From Oscillospiraceae bacterium (GTDB lineage Bacteria; Bacillota; Clostridia; Oscillospirales; Oscillospiraceae), in assembly GCA_017624715.1 (NCBI GenBank), contig JAGAMN010000020.1:1-64000 (forward strand): 64,000 bases of DNA, in the 5' to 3' direction. The position numbers and the translations under genes were made by a program. Positions 8,748 through 16,939 of the stretch are shown here, piece after piece (position 1 is the first letter of the stretch; the number at the start of each line of letters is the position of its first letter). Below the pieces are notes generated by a model. That model was given only the letters and a program-made list of their open reading frames with translations, did not search any database and was not told where the DNA came from.

Positions 8748-10463
8748 TTATACAGGAGAGTAATTGACGATGATGCTCTGATCGGTCAGCTTGGAGACAT
8801 CCTTGACCTTATTGCCGAAGATGTTTACCTGGATCAGGGTGTGGCAGGTGGCCAAAGCATCCACATTGGTCAGGTCGTTATATTCCAGAATCACATAGTT
8901 GAGGTTCAAAAGACCGGATAATGGTTCTACGGACGCAATCTTGTTGTGATTACCCTGGATGATGACCAAACTGCAATTTTTATCCCACTTGGGCAGCTCG
9001 GAAACTTCGTTATAGTCAAACAGCAGGGTTTCCAGACTGTTTAACTCGGCCAGGGGGGCAATGCTCGTTAGGGAATTATGGGAAAGGTCCATCTTTGTCA
9101 GTGCGGTGTTGGCAACCAGCAGGTTAACATCGGTCAGTTTGTTATGATCGGCTTTCAGTACCGACAGTTTTTTTAGATGGTCGATGCCCTCCAGGGTGTC
9201 GATTTTGTTATTGGAAATATCAATGGCCCACAAATTGGTGCAGCTGGACAGTGGCGCGATGGAGGTCAGGGAATTATAGGATACATCCAGCTCTTTCAGA
9301 TTGGTCAGCACGGAGAGCTGACTTAGATCCGTCAGCGCGTTATGGCTCAGACTCAGCGCTTCCAGTTTGGACATGGTAGCAATGACACTCAAGTCTCGGA
9401 TGGCATTATTATTCAGGTTCAGGAAGGTCAGATTCTGTGCGGCGGACAGATTCGTCAGGCTGGACAGGCTGCAGTTATCCAGAGTTAACTTCTGCAGATT
9501 GGGCAGGGAAGCGATCACCGCCAGGTCGGCAGAGGTCAGCACGCAGTTGCGGATGGTCAGCTCCTTCAGGTAGGACAAGGGGGACAGACCGGTGAGGTTT
9601 GCAAAATTGCCCTTATCGATGGTCAGGCTTTCGAGATACGGCAGATACTGCAGATCGCTGTAATCTACAGACTCGGTGGGCATAGTGAAACTGGTGATGG
9701 TCCAAAGATCCACGGAAGAAAGGACCACATCCGATCCCTTGTTCAGAATCTGCCGAACAGCGCTGTCGATGGCAGGGTCGGCAAGGGTGATATCTTCAAT
9801 GACACCGCCGACCACATAGCCCAGTACAGCCAATTCGCTGACCAAGCCGTTTTCGCTCACAGCCAATGCATAGATGGTATTTTCACCGCCCACCAGCTGG
9901 ATGCTCTGGGAGTAGGGTTCATCATGGATAGAGGGGTACTGGCTGTCGGTGGTGGTATACAGGGTGCCGTTAGGACATTCGAGGGAAACGGAAATGTACT
10001 GGCTGTAATAGCCCGGTGCAGGATTGGGAACAGGAGTTGCGGGGCGCAGGGCATCCAGCTGCTCCTTGATCTGGGGGTCAGAAACCTTGTCCAGCATCCG
10101 GACTGCGTCCAGAAGCTTATCCTGCTCCACATAGGTTTTACACAGGGCGATGTACAGGTCTACATTGCCGCCGTCGGCAATGGCGTTGGACAGGGTATAT
10201 TCCGCTTTGGTATAGTTACCGTCCTGTTTGAACTGTTCTGCCAGTTCAATGGCCACCTTGGCGTCGTTATTGGACTGCCGGTAAGCTTGGTCGTAGAACC
10301 AGGCGGCGATGCTGTGCTGGCCGTGACCTTCAAAAAATCTGGCGCTTTGCAGCAGGATATCCTGGGTAAAACCCCGGTCATAGACCAGCAGATACCAGCA
10401 GATACTGCCGAGAATCACCAGGACCAAAAGGACCGGTAGAATTCGTTTCATCGATCTTTTCAT
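8748..10463 (-). CDS. Membrane-anchored leucine-rich-repeat protein with TPR-like and chitobiase C-like segments
   Basis: About 571 residues. Order: a membrane helix (about 6-26, ILPVLLVLVILGSICWYLL), a helical TPR-like stretch (about 35-145, with AAWFYDQAYRQSNNDAKVAI), a segment like the C-terminal domain of chitobiase/beta-hexosaminidase (about 150-215, YYSQYISVSLECPNGTLYTT), then about 12 SDS22-type leucine-rich repeats of 22 residues (for example LEALSLSHNALTDLSQLSVL) to the end. No sortase signal is visible, so the N-terminal helix is the likely anchor. I chose the ATG at 10463, behind AAAGG, over the longer 10493 start. It is probably an envelope interaction protein; no ligand can be deduced. 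Confidence 0.85.
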   Translation of the reverse strand: MKRSMKRILPVLLVLVILGSICWYLLVYDRGFTQDILLQSARFFEGHGQHSIAAWFYDQAYRQSNNDAKVAIELAEQFKQDGNYTKAEYTLSNAIADGGNVDLYIALCKTYVEQDKLLDAVRMLDKVSDPQIKEQLDALRPATPVPNPAPGYYSQYISVSLECPNGTLYTTTDSQYPSIHDEPYSQSIQLVGGENTIYALAVSENGLVSELAVLGYVVGGVIEDITLADPAIDSAVRQILNKGSDVVLSSVDLWTITSFTMPTESVDYSDLQYLPYLESLTIDKGNFANLTGLSPLSYLKELTIRNCVLTSADLAVIASLPNLQKLTLDNCSLSSLTNLSAAQNLTFLNLNNNAIRDLSVIATMSKLEALSLSHNALTDLSQLSVLTNLKELDVSYNSLTSIAPLSSCTNLWAIDISNNKIDTLEGIDHLKKLSVLKADHNKLTDVNLLVANTALTKMDLSHNSLTSIAPLAELNSLETLLFDYNEVSELPKWDKNCSLVIIQGNHNKIASVEPLSGLLNLNYVILEYNDLTNVDALATCHTLIQVNIFGNKVKDVSKLTDQSIIVNYSPV

Positions 10464-10495
10464 ATTTCGTGACCTTTCGAGTAAATCTACCATAA

Positions 10496-10524
10496 ATTAT
10501 ACTTGTCGCCGGGGACGATGTCAA
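10496..10524 (-). promoter_or_regulatory. Consensus promoter of the LRR gene
   Basis: Minus-strand TTGACA (10519-10524), 17 bases, TATAAT (10496-10501): a perfect sigma-A match, with a leader of about 30 bases. Confidence 0.85.
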
Positions 10525-10611
10525 GGACTGGGATAAATTTGGAAACAATTTCGCCGGAATTCGGCAGGTTACAAAACCGACTGTTGGTACAATAGACCCG
10601 GGGTGATATGT

Positions 10612-11598
10612 ATGGATAAGCAGTGGCAACAGATACTGGCGGCATTTATCCTGGGCTTGATACTGCCCGGGCTGACGGCCCGGCTGGGCAGGGGGGCTGC
10701 GGACTCAATGCCGCAGCTGCAGATACAGCCCCCGGAAACATCAGAGCAAGCCACCGTGCCGGAAGGAACGGAGTCCTGTCAGATCCCGGTTTTGCGCATG
10801 GATGGGGAAGTGATTTCTATGGAACTGGATACATATGTTGTAGGAGTTGTGTTGGCGGAAATGCCTGCATCCTTTGCGCCGGAAGCACTAAAAGCCCAGG
10901 CGGTGGTGGCCCGTACATATGCCATGAAACGCGTTACGGAGGGCATTCGTCACCCTCAGGGGGCGGTATGCACAGATCCCGGCTGCTGCCAGGCCTATAT
11001 TTCTCCGGAGGATTACCGAAAGGATCGGGGAACATTGGCAGATGTATTAAAGATTACCGCAGCGGTGGAGGCCACCGCCGGACAAGTTTTGACCTACCAT
11101 GGAGAACTGGCGGAAGCAACCTATTTTTCCTGCTCCGGTGGCAAAACGGAAGACGCTGTGGCGGTTTGGGGCACGGATATTCCGTATCTGCAAGCAGTGG
11201 ACAGCCCCGGTGAGGAGCAGGCCTTGCCCTACAGTAAAACAGTCAGTTTTACCCCATCAGAATTTGCCTGTGCCTTGGGCAGGGAACTGTCCGGACACCC
11301 TAAGGACTGGCTGGGTGTGGTGACATATACCGAAGGCGGTGGTGTTGCCACCATGGTTGTGGCAGGCGTCAGCTATACCGGCGTTCGGCTGCGGCAGCTG
11401 CTGAGGCTGAATTCCACAGCCTTTACTATGTCGGTATCTGACGGGAGTATTTTGATCACCACCATGGGGAAAGGCCACCGGGTGGGCATGAGCCAGTATG
11501 GAGCCGATGCTATGGCGGTTACCGGTAGCACCTGCCAGGAAATTTTAGCCCACTATTATCCCGGAACGAAGATTGACAAAATCGGTGCCATAGGGTAA
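10612..11598 (+). CDS. spoIID: SpoIID/LytB-domain protein
   Basis: SpoIID is the lytic transglycosylase of the DMP engulfment complex that trims glycan during sporulation. The 328-residue protein has an N-terminal membrane helix, then the SpoIID domain: LDTYVVGVVLAEMPASFAPE, ALKAQAVVARTYAM, the ATYFSCSGGKTEDAVAVWG segment and the ending GHRVGMSQYGADAMA, all core motifs; the glutamate of AEMP is the expected catalytic residue. ATG 10612 was chosen because GGGGTGAT lies 7 bases upstream. metA follows after 35 bases, so the pair may be co-transcribed, which is an odd partnership. Whether it is the true sporulation SpoIID or a vegetative paralogue cannot be decided from sequence alone. Confidence 0.87.
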   Translation: MDKQWQQILAAFILGLILPGLTARLGRGAADSMPQLQIQPPETSEQATVPEGTESCQIPVLRMDGEVISMELDTYVVGVVLAEMPASFAPEALKAQAVVARTYAMKRVTEGIRHPQGAVCTDPGCCQAYISPEDYRKDRGTLADVLKITAAVEATAGQVLTYHGELAEATYFSCSGGKTEDAVAVWGTDIPYLQAVDSPGEEQALPYSKTVSFTPSEFACALGRELSGHPKDWLGVVTYTEGGGVATMVVAGVSYTGVRLRQLLRLNSTAFTMSVSDGSILITTMGKGHRVGMSQYGADAMAVTGSTCQEILAHYYPGTKIDKIGAIG

Positions 11599-11633
11599 AA
11601 TAAACCCGAATTTTACCGAAAGGGGGTATCGTC

Positions 11634-12569
11634 ATGCCGATCCGCATTCCCAATGATCTGCCGGCAGCCGCAGCATTGCAGCAGGAGAATATTTTTGTCA
11701 TGCACCAGGACCGGGCTATCAAGCAGGACATCCGTCCTCTGGAAATCGTTCTGCTGAATCTGATGCCCACCAAAATCGTCACGGAGACCCAGCTTTCCCG
11801 GCTGTTGGGCAACACACCTTTGCAGGTGAATCTGACGCTGATGCACACCACATCCCATAGGCCGAAGAATACTTCCCAGGAGCATATGCTGTCATTCTAT
11901 AAGAGCTTTGACGAGCTGAAGGATCGGAAGTTCGACGGCATGGTCATTACCGGCGCACCGGTGGAACTGATGGAATTTGAGGATGTGAATTACTGGGACG
12001 AGCTGTGCCAAATTATGGAGTGGAGCAAGACCCATGTCCATTCCACCTTCCATATCTGCTGGGGCGCACAGGCAGGTCTTTACTATCACTATGGCATCAA
12101 GAAGTATCCGCTGCCGGAAAAACTCTTTGGTGTTTACCGACACACCCGGGACTACAAGCGGGCTATTCTGCTCCGGGGCTTTGATGATGAGTTTTGGGCA
12201 CCCCATTCCCGTCATACCACCATTTCCAGAGCGGATATTGAGGCTGTACCGGAGCTGAAAATCATCGCATCTTCCGAAGAAGCCGGTGTTTACGCAGTGA
12301 TGAACAAGGGTGGCAGACATATTTTTGTTACCGGCCATTCTGAGTACGATCCGCTGACACTGGAAACAGAGTACCTGCGGGATAAGAACCAGGGCCTGCC
12401 TATCCGGGTGCCGGAGAATTACTATCCCAATGACGATGACACCCAGGAGCCAATCGTCCGTTGGAGAGGACACGCAAATCTGCTGTTCTCCAACTGGCTC
12501 AACTATTTCGTATACCAGACCACACCTTATGACATCATGACCATCGGCGAAAATCCAACCGGCGGTTAA
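11634..12569 (+). CDS. metA: Homoserine O-acetyltransferase (MetA family, acetyl-CoA type)
   Basis: Acylates L-homoserine at the first committed step of methionine synthesis. The 311-residue protein has the MetA signature with catalytic Cys142 (HICWGAQAG), His235 and Glu237 (VTGHSEYDP). Position 111 is glutamate ([10 protein letters not shown]); the literature links Glu111 with acetyl-CoA and Gly111 with succinyl-CoA specificity in this family, so acetyl-homoserine is the expected product despite the metA name. AAAGGGGG precedes the ATG. There is no SAM riboswitch or T-box in the 35-base gap upstream. A methionine gamma-lyase-like PLP gene lies elsewhere in the window. Confidence 0.94.
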   Translation: MPIRIPNDLPAAAALQQENIFVMHQDRAIKQDIRPLEIVLLNLMPTKIVTETQLSRLLGNTPLQVNLTLMHTTSHRPKNTSQEHMLSFYKSFDELKDRKFDGMVITGAPVELMEFEDVNYWDELCQIMEWSKTHVHSTFHICWGAQAGLYYHYGIKKYPLPEKLFGVYRHTRDYKRAILLRGFDDEFWAPHSRHTTISRADIEAVPELKIIASSEEAGVYAVMNKGGRHIFVTGHSEYDPLTLETEYLRDKNQGLPIRVPENYYPNDDDTQEPIVRWRGHANLLFSNWLNYFVYQTTPYDIMTIGENPTGG

Positions 12570-12578
12570 TTTGTTCCC

Positions 12579-12617
12579 AAAACCGCAGTTGGCAAAGGCT
12601 GACTGCGGTTTTTATTT
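12579..12617 (+). terminator. Terminator after metA
   Basis: AAAACCGCAGT / ACTGCGGTTTTT stem with a 12-base loop and TTTATTTT tail, 9 bases after the metA stop. Confidence 0.85.
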
Positions 12618-12644
12618 TGAAATATAAAATATGAGGAGAAAATT

Positions 12645-13970
12645 ATGTTAAAAATTACATTCATGGGGGCAGGCAGTACAGTATTTGCGAGAAATGTGTT
12701 GGGAGATGTGATGTCTACAGAGGCGCTGCGCCGCTGCGAGATCGCCCTTTATGACATCGACCCGGTCCGCCTGGAGGAGAGCAACCGGATCCTTTGCACC
12801 ATCAACCGCAATATCAACGAATCCCGGGCGGTGATCAAGACCTACCTGGGGGTCGAACAGCGCAAGGAAGCCCTCCGGGGTGCGACCTTTGTGGTCAATG
12901 CCATTCAGGTGGGCGGTTATGAGCCTTGCACCGTCATCGATTTTGAGATCCCCAAGAAGTACGGTCTGCGGCAGACCATTGCGGACACTTTGGGCATTGG
13001 CGGTATTATGCGCGGTCTTCGTACCATTCCTGTGATGGAAGAATTTGTCCGGGATATGGAAGAAGTGTGTCCGGATGCGCTGTTTATGAACTACACCAAT
13101 CCTATGGGCATCCTCACCGGCTATATTTCCCGTTACAGCAACATCCGTAATGTGGGACTGTGCCATAGTGTTCAGATCTGCTCGGAGCGGCTTTTGCAGG
13201 CCCTTGGTATGGAAGACAAGCTGGAGGGTCGGATCGAGCAGATCGCCGGTATTAACCACATGGCCTGGTTGCTTTCTATCCGGGATAAGGATGGAAATGA
13301 TCTGTATCCCGAGATCCGCAGCAGAGCCAAGCAAAAGAATGCCACCGAAAAGCACGGTGATATGGTGCGATTTGACTATATTGACAAACTGGGATACTAC
13401 TGCACCGAATCCAGCGAACACAATGCAGAATACAATCCTTTCTACATCAAATCCCGGTATCCGGAGCTGATCGATCAGTTCAACATCCCTCTGGATGAGT
13501 ACCCCAGAAGATGTATCAAGCAGATCAAGGGCTGGAAAGAACAGTCCGAGGCGTTGCTGGGCGATTCCCAGCTGGGCCACAAGCGCACCAGAGAATACGC
13601 TTCCTATATCATGGAGGCGGTGGTGACCAATGTGCCCTTCCAGATCGGCGGCAATGTGCTGAATACCGGTCATCTGATCGAAGATTTCCCGGAGCATGCC
13701 TGTGTGGAGGTGCCTTGCCTTGTGAACAACACTGGCATTCATCCGACCTATGTGGGACATCTGCCTCCGGTGTTGGCGGCAATGAATATGACCAATATCA
13801 ATACCCAGCTTTTGACCATTGAAGCGGCTCGTACCCGGAAGCGGGAGGATATCCTCCGGGCTGTAATGCTGGATCCGCATACGGCAGCTGAGCTCTCCAT
13901 TGACGATATGAAAAAAATGGTCGATGAGCTGATCGAGGCCCACGGCCCGTATATGGCGATGTATCAATAA
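12645..13970 (+). CDS. melA: GH4 family glycosidase, probable alpha-galactosidase
   Basis: GH4 enzymes use NAD+ and a divalent metal to cleave glycosides by an oxidation-elimination mechanism. The 441 residues begin with the NAD-binding GAGSTVFARNVLGD, and carry NYTNPMG, GLCHSVQ (cysteine and histidine, metal ligands, near 172) and GINHMAW near 203. The CHS pattern and general layout are those of the MelA alpha-galactosidase branch rather than the 6-phospho-beta-glucosidase branch; substrate remains inferred. GAGGAG precedes the ATG and a terminator follows, so it looks monocistronic. No sugar transporter or regulator is adjacent, so the substrate must enter by a system encoded elsewhere. Confidence 0.88.
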   Translation: MLKITFMGAGSTVFARNVLGDVMSTEALRRCEIALYDIDPVRLEESNRILCTINRNINESRAVIKTYLGVEQRKEALRGATFVVNAIQVGGYEPCTVIDFEIPKKYGLRQTIADTLGIGGIMRGLRTIPVMEEFVRDMEEVCPDALFMNYTNPMGILTGYISRYSNIRNVGLCHSVQICSERLLQALGMEDKLEGRIEQIAGINHMAWLLSIRDKDGNDLYPEIRSRAKQKNATEKHGDMVRFDYIDKLGYYCTESSEHNAEYNPFYIKSRYPELIDQFNIPLDEYPRRCIKQIKGWKEQSEALLGDSQLGHKRTREYASYIMEAVVTNVPFQIGGNVLNTGHLIEDFPEHACVEVPCLVNNTGIHPTYVGHLPPVLAAMNMTNINTQLLTIEAARTRKREDILRAVMLDPHTAAELSIDDMKKMVDELIEAHGPYMAMYQ

Positions 13971-13983
13971 CCGTATTTCCCAA

Positions 13984-14018
13984 ATGCCGTCACCGTTATA
14001 GCGGTGACGGCATTTTGT
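13984..14018 (+). terminator. Terminator after the GH4 gene
   Basis: ATGCCGTCACCG / CGGTGACGGCAT stem with a short loop and TTTTGTTG tail, 13 bases after the stop codon. Confidence 0.85.
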
Positions 14019-14038
14019 TGTAAAACTAAAAAAATAAC

Positions 14039-14067
14039 TTGCAATTTTTGTGCATATATGCTATAAT
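14039..14067 (+). promoter_or_regulatory. Promoter of the riboswitch-rubredoxin operon
   Basis: TTGCAA (14039-14044), 17 bases, TATAAT (14062-14067); transcription should start about 8 bases before the purine aptamer. Confidence 0.75.
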
Positions 14068-14082
14068 TAGGTATCTGTTAAA

Positions 14083-14141
14083 GGTATATACTTGCAATAT
14101 GGGCAAGCGTTTCTACGAACCACCGTAAATGGTCGACTACC
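14083..14141 (+). promoter_or_regulatory. Purine riboswitch aptamer, guanine-type
   Basis: The three-way-junction pattern of the purine riboswitch is present in order: P1 5' side GGTA, TATA, P2 CTTGC, loop AATATGG, P2' GCAAG, the invariant junction GTTTCTAC, P3 with loop CCGTAAA, then GACTACC closing P1. The loop-loop contact bases (GG of L2, CC of L3) are kept. The base after GA is C, the guanine-specifying position (U would mean adenine). Oddities are that P1 is only 4 bp and the two P3 pairs next to the junction are mismatched (G-G and A-C in place of C-G and G-C). It is therefore a diverged member, possibly with altered ligand. The downstream genes are rubredoxin, a YgjV-like protein and a nucleoside kinase. 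Confidence 0.85.
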
Positions 14142-14175
14142 GGTTGATAAATCACCGAGGTAGTCGGCCATTTTG
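14130..14175 (+). terminator. Riboswitch expression-platform terminator
   Basis: TGGTCGACTACC (14130-14141) pairs over 12 bp with GGTAGTCGGCCA (14159-14170), followed by TTTT. The 5' arm is the 3' half of aptamer helices P3 and P1, so terminator and aptamer are mutually exclusive. Ligand binding should hold the aptamer and let transcription continue (an ON switch), as in the pbuE adenine switch; this logic is inferred from pairing. Confidence 0.8.
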
Positions 14176-14229
14176 CGGCCTTTTGGTGAACGATCAGCCA
14201 GCAGGAACATAATTAGAGGAGTGTCGGTT

Positions 14230-14412
14230 ATGAAGTATATTTGCGAGCTGTGTGGCTATATTTATGATGAAAAGATCGGCGACACCAGAGCAGGCATTGT
14301 TCCGGGCACAGAATTTAAAGACCTGCCGGACTATTATGAGTGCCCCGGTTGCGGATATACCAAAGAAGCTTTCGATCCTGTACGTCCCAGATCGAAAGAT
14401 ATTGAGGGATAA
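14230..14412 (+). CDS. Rubredoxin
   Basis: A 60-residue one-iron electron carrier. Two knuckles bind iron: Cys5-x2-Cys8 (YICELCGY) and Cys38-x2-Cys41 (YECPGCGY), with the usual aromatic and DPDY-like features (DLPDYYECPGCG). In anaerobes rubredoxin passes electrons to oxygen- and peroxide-reducing enzymes such as rubrerythrin; no such partner is nearby. The start at 14230 is set by GAGGAG upstream. It is the first gene behind a guanine-type riboswitch, an unusual position for this protein, and it is followed within 25 bases by a small membrane protein and then a nucleoside kinase. Confidence 0.95.
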   Translation: MKYICELCGYIYDEKIGDTRAGIVPGTEFKDLPDYYECPGCGYTKEAFDPVRPRSKDIEG

Positions 14413-14437
14413 CGGTACTCCTCGGCAAGGAGAAACG

Positions 14438-14668
14438 ATGAACATTTATTTGGAACTGTTTGGTTACCTGGGCACAGCCTTGGTGCTGTTGTCCATGATG
14501 ATGACATCTGTGGTCAAACTGCGGATCATCAACATGTCCGGTTCGGTGATCAGCGCAATTTACGCGGCGCTGAGTAACACCTGGCCGGTGGTGTTGCTGA
14601 ATTTGGGCCTGATCATCATCAATGCTTTCCAACTGCTGCGCCTGAAACAAAGCAGCAAGACGGAATAA
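14438..14668 (+). CDS. Small YgjV-like membrane protein
   Basis: 76 residues with two to three hydrophobic helices (GYLGTALVLLSMMMTSVVKL and PVVLLNLGLIIINAFQLL). Pattern and length resemble the YgjV inner-membrane family, whose function is unknown. AAGGAG sits 5 bases before ATG 14438. It lies between rubredoxin and the nucleoside kinase with gaps of 25 and 19 bases, so it shares their riboswitch-controlled transcript. Confidence 0.7.
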   Translation: MNIYLELFGYLGTALVLLSMMMTSVVKLRIINMSGSVISAIYAALSNTWPVVLLNLGLIIINAFQLLRLKQSSKTE

Positions 14669-14687
14669 AGCAGAAAGGAGCGATTTT

Positions 14688-16388
14688 ATGAAACTGATTA
14701 TTGACGGGCAATTGGTGGATGCAAAGCAGGATCAATCCCTGTTGGATATTTTGCGTGAATTAGGCCTGGCCACCGGGAAACTCTCCACAGAACCCTTGGC
14801 AGCAAAGTTGGCCGGTGAAGTCTTTACACTCAATTACATACCCTTCCGGCAGAAAGAGACACTTCCGGAGCGCCCCTCGGTGCGTCGGGCAATGTCAGCA
14901 TCCCAGGGTGTGGTACATCTGCTGCGGTACAGCGATGAAGCCGGTAAGGAGGCCTACAGCCGTACTGCCCAGTTTGCGCTGTTTTTGGCGCTGCGGCAGT
15001 TGTGGCCCGAAGCTCGGGCAAAGATGAACTGCACCATCGGTGCGGGCCTGTTTGTAAAGGTTACCGGGGCGGAGAATTTTTCTGCTGCAAAGCTGAAAGA
15101 GCAGGTACAGAAAATCGTGGAAATGGACATTCCGCTGATCCGCAGCCGCTGGACCACCAAGGAGGCCATTGCCAGCTATACTGCCCAGGGACAGGAGGAT
15201 AAGGCCCGGTTGCTGTCCTGGCGTACCTGGGAGTATTTTGACATCTATGCGTACGGCGATTTTGCTGACTATTATTACGGCGAAATGGCGCCCTCGACCG
15301 GCTATCTGAAGGTGTGGGATATTCTCGATGCCCCCGGTGGATTTATCTTCGTGTATCCCGATGATGCCAATCCTGATCGGGTAGCAGATTTCCGGGAATC
15401 TCCCAACTTCTTCAATGTTTTCTCAGAAGGTGAGCGCTGGGGCGAGCTTATGGAATGCGAGACGGTGGCGGACCTGAATGAGCTGGTTGCATCCGGCCGC
15501 ATCCGGGAACTGATCCGGGTCAATGAAGCCCTCCACGAAAAGCGCTATTCCCAGGTGGCGGATATGGTCTGTCAACGGGGTGCCAAGGCTGTGATGCTGG
15601 CGGGTCCCAGCTCTTCCGGTAAGACTACCTCTGCCAACCGCCTGGCTACTCAGCTTCGGGTCTATGGTAAGAAGCCTGTCCTTATGAGTTTGGATGATTA
15701 CTACCTTGATCGGGATCAGATTCTGCCCGGCCCGGATGGCAAGGTGGATTTGGAGCATATTAACACCATTGATACCGAGCTGTTCGGTCAACACCTGGCG
15801 GCGCTGCTGGCAGGGGAGGAAGTGGAGATTCCCATCTTCAACTTCAAGCTGGGCAAGCGGCAGTGGGTTGGTCACAAGATGAAGCTACATGAGGATACTG
15901 TCATTATTGTGGAAGGTCTGCATGCACTGAATCCTGTGCTACTGCCTGAGGGTTTGGACGGCAATCTGGTATTCCGCCTCTTTGTCAGCCCCTTGATTCC
16001 GCTGAACCTGGATGACCACAACCGGATCCCCACCAGTTACCTGCGGCTTCTGCGGCGAATCGTACGTGACTATGAAAGCCGTGGCACTTCTGTAGAGCGC
16101 ACCATTGATATGTGGGATTCTGTCCGCAGGGGCGAAAAACGGTGGATTTTCCCCTACCAGGAGAATGCGGATGTGATTTTCAACAGTTCCACACTGTATG
16201 AGTTGGCGGTGCTGAAAAAGCATATTTTCCCGTTGCTGACCGCTGTTCCGCCGGAAGATCCTGCTTATGATGCAGTTCGCTCCATTGTTAAGGTGCTGAA
16301 CTTCGTTCAGGAAGCCGATGTGGACGATGAGATTCCACCGACCAGCCTGGTTCGTGAGTTTATTGGCGGGAATTCCTTCTACCGGTAA
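14688..16388 (+). CDS. Nucleoside kinase (uridine kinase/phosphoribulokinase superfamily with TGS-like N-terminus)
   Basis: 566 residues: an N-terminal TGS/threonyl-tRNA-synthetase-like part (about 1-270), then a P-loop kinase domain with GPSSSGKTT near residue 306, MSLDDYYLDRD, a lid-like region and IIVEGLHALN. This architecture is annotated as uridine kinase or nucleoside kinase in Clostridia and phosphorylates nucleosides to monophosphates with ATP. The substrate is not settled by sequence. Its place in an operon led by a purine-type riboswitch makes a purine nucleoside a reasonable guess. AAAGGAG precedes the ATG and a strong terminator follows. Confidence 0.87.
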   Translation: MKLIIDGQLVDAKQDQSLLDILRELGLATGKLSTEPLAAKLAGEVFTLNYIPFRQKETLPERPSVRRAMSASQGVVHLLRYSDEAGKEAYSRTAQFALFLALRQLWPEARAKMNCTIGAGLFVKVTGAENFSAAKLKEQVQKIVEMDIPLIRSRWTTKEAIASYTAQGQEDKARLLSWRTWEYFDIYAYGDFADYYYGEMAPSTGYLKVWDILDAPGGFIFVYPDDANPDRVADFRESPNFFNVFSEGERWGELMECETVADLNELVASGRIRELIRVNEALHEKRYSQVADMVCQRGAKAVMLAGPSSSGKTTSANRLATQLRVYGKKPVLMSLDDYYLDRDQILPGPDGKVDLEHINTIDTELFGQHLAALLAGEEVEIPIFNFKLGKRQWVGHKMKLHEDTVIIVEGLHALNPVLLPEGLDGNLVFRLFVSPLIPLNLDDHNRIPTSYLRLLRRIVRDYESRGTSVERTIDMWDSVRRGEKRWIFPYQENADVIFNSSTLYELAVLKKHIFPLLTAVPPEDPAYDAVRSIVKVLNFVQEADVDDEIPPTSLVREFIGGNSFYR

Positions 16389-16394
16389 TAAAAA

Positions 16395-16430
16395 CAGGGC
16401 GCGTTGCAAAACGCGCCCTGAAACTATTTT
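16395..16430. terminator. Terminator between nucleoside kinase and thioesterase
   Basis: CAGGGCGCGTT / AACGCGCCCTG perfect 11-bp stem with a GCAA loop; the tail is AAACTATTTT. The same stem core recurs at 48778-48799. Confidence 0.75.
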
Positions 16431-16815
16431 ACAATTTTGCGTAAGTCTTATCCAAGAATCGCTGAGCGTGGATAATGGCCCGCTTGTGGGTACCGGAACC
16501 GATTTCACCGGCTTCATCAAAGGCCTTCACCTCGAAGGTGATGATTTTCCCCTCGACGGCGGTGACTACAGCCTCTGCACGAACCTCCATGCCTACGGGC
16601 GTGGCAGCGGTGTGGCGGACATTCAGCTCAATGCCTACAGAGGATTGCTCCTCAGAAAGGCACCCGTTTAGCGCTTCTACGGCAGCGCCTTCCATCAGTG
16701 CAATCATGCAGGGAGTGGCATAGACCAGCAGAGTACCGGAGCAAACAGCCGCAGCGGTATCCTCCCGTTCCACCAAAATGGAAGCTTCGCCTTTCATACC
16801 AACTTGAATTTCCAT
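16429..16815 (-). CDS. FlK-like hotdog thioesterase
   Basis: A 128-residue single hotdog domain, closest in pattern to fluoroacetyl-CoA thioesterase FlK. The FlK catalytic triad Thr42-Glu50-His76 is matched by Thr34, Glu42 and His68, each at the same offset of 8, within YATPCMIALME and VRHTAATP. The motif EIGSGTHKRAIIH near the end is shared too. Members of this family in gut Firmicutes hydrolyse short acyl-CoA esters; fluoroacetyl-CoA itself is not a likely substrate here. AGGAGG precedes the ATG. It is monocistronic and converges on the kinase gene. Confidence 0.82.
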   Translation of the reverse strand: MEIQVGMKGEASILVEREDTAAAVCSGTLLVYATPCMIALMEGAAVEALNGCLSEEQSSVGIELNVRHTAATPVGMEVRAEAVVTAVEGKIITFEVKAFDEAGEIGSGTHKRAIIHAQRFLDKTYAKL

Positions 16816-16839
16816 TGGACATACCTCCTTTTTCTTTTC

Positions 16840-16868
16840 AGTATACTAGAAAAAACCACCTGCGTCAA
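16840..16868 (-). promoter_or_regulatory. Promoter of the thioesterase gene
   Basis: Minus-strand TTGACG (16863-16868), 17 bases, TATACT (16840-16845). Confidence 0.65.
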
Positions 16869-16878
16869 TAAAAAACAG

Positions 16879-16907
16879 TTGCTATTTGCATAGCTATTCG
16901 ATATAAT
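16879..16907 (+). promoter_or_regulatory. Promoter of pncB
   Basis: TTGCTA (16879-16884), 17 bases, TATAAT (16902-16907), 32 bases before the ATG. It runs back to back with the thioesterase promoter. Confidence 0.7.
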
Positions 16908-16939
16908 AATATCAACTTCAATAGAAAGAGGGATAAACT

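Noticed and set aside
11599-11633. SAM riboswitch or T-box for metA
   Set aside because: The gap is only 35 bases and contains just a short GGTAAAAT/ATTTTACC repeat; no room for either element.
12648-13967. 439-codon open frame antisense to the GH4 gene
   Set aside because: It mirrors a gene with clear GH4 motifs, has no ribosome site and no sensible protein motifs.
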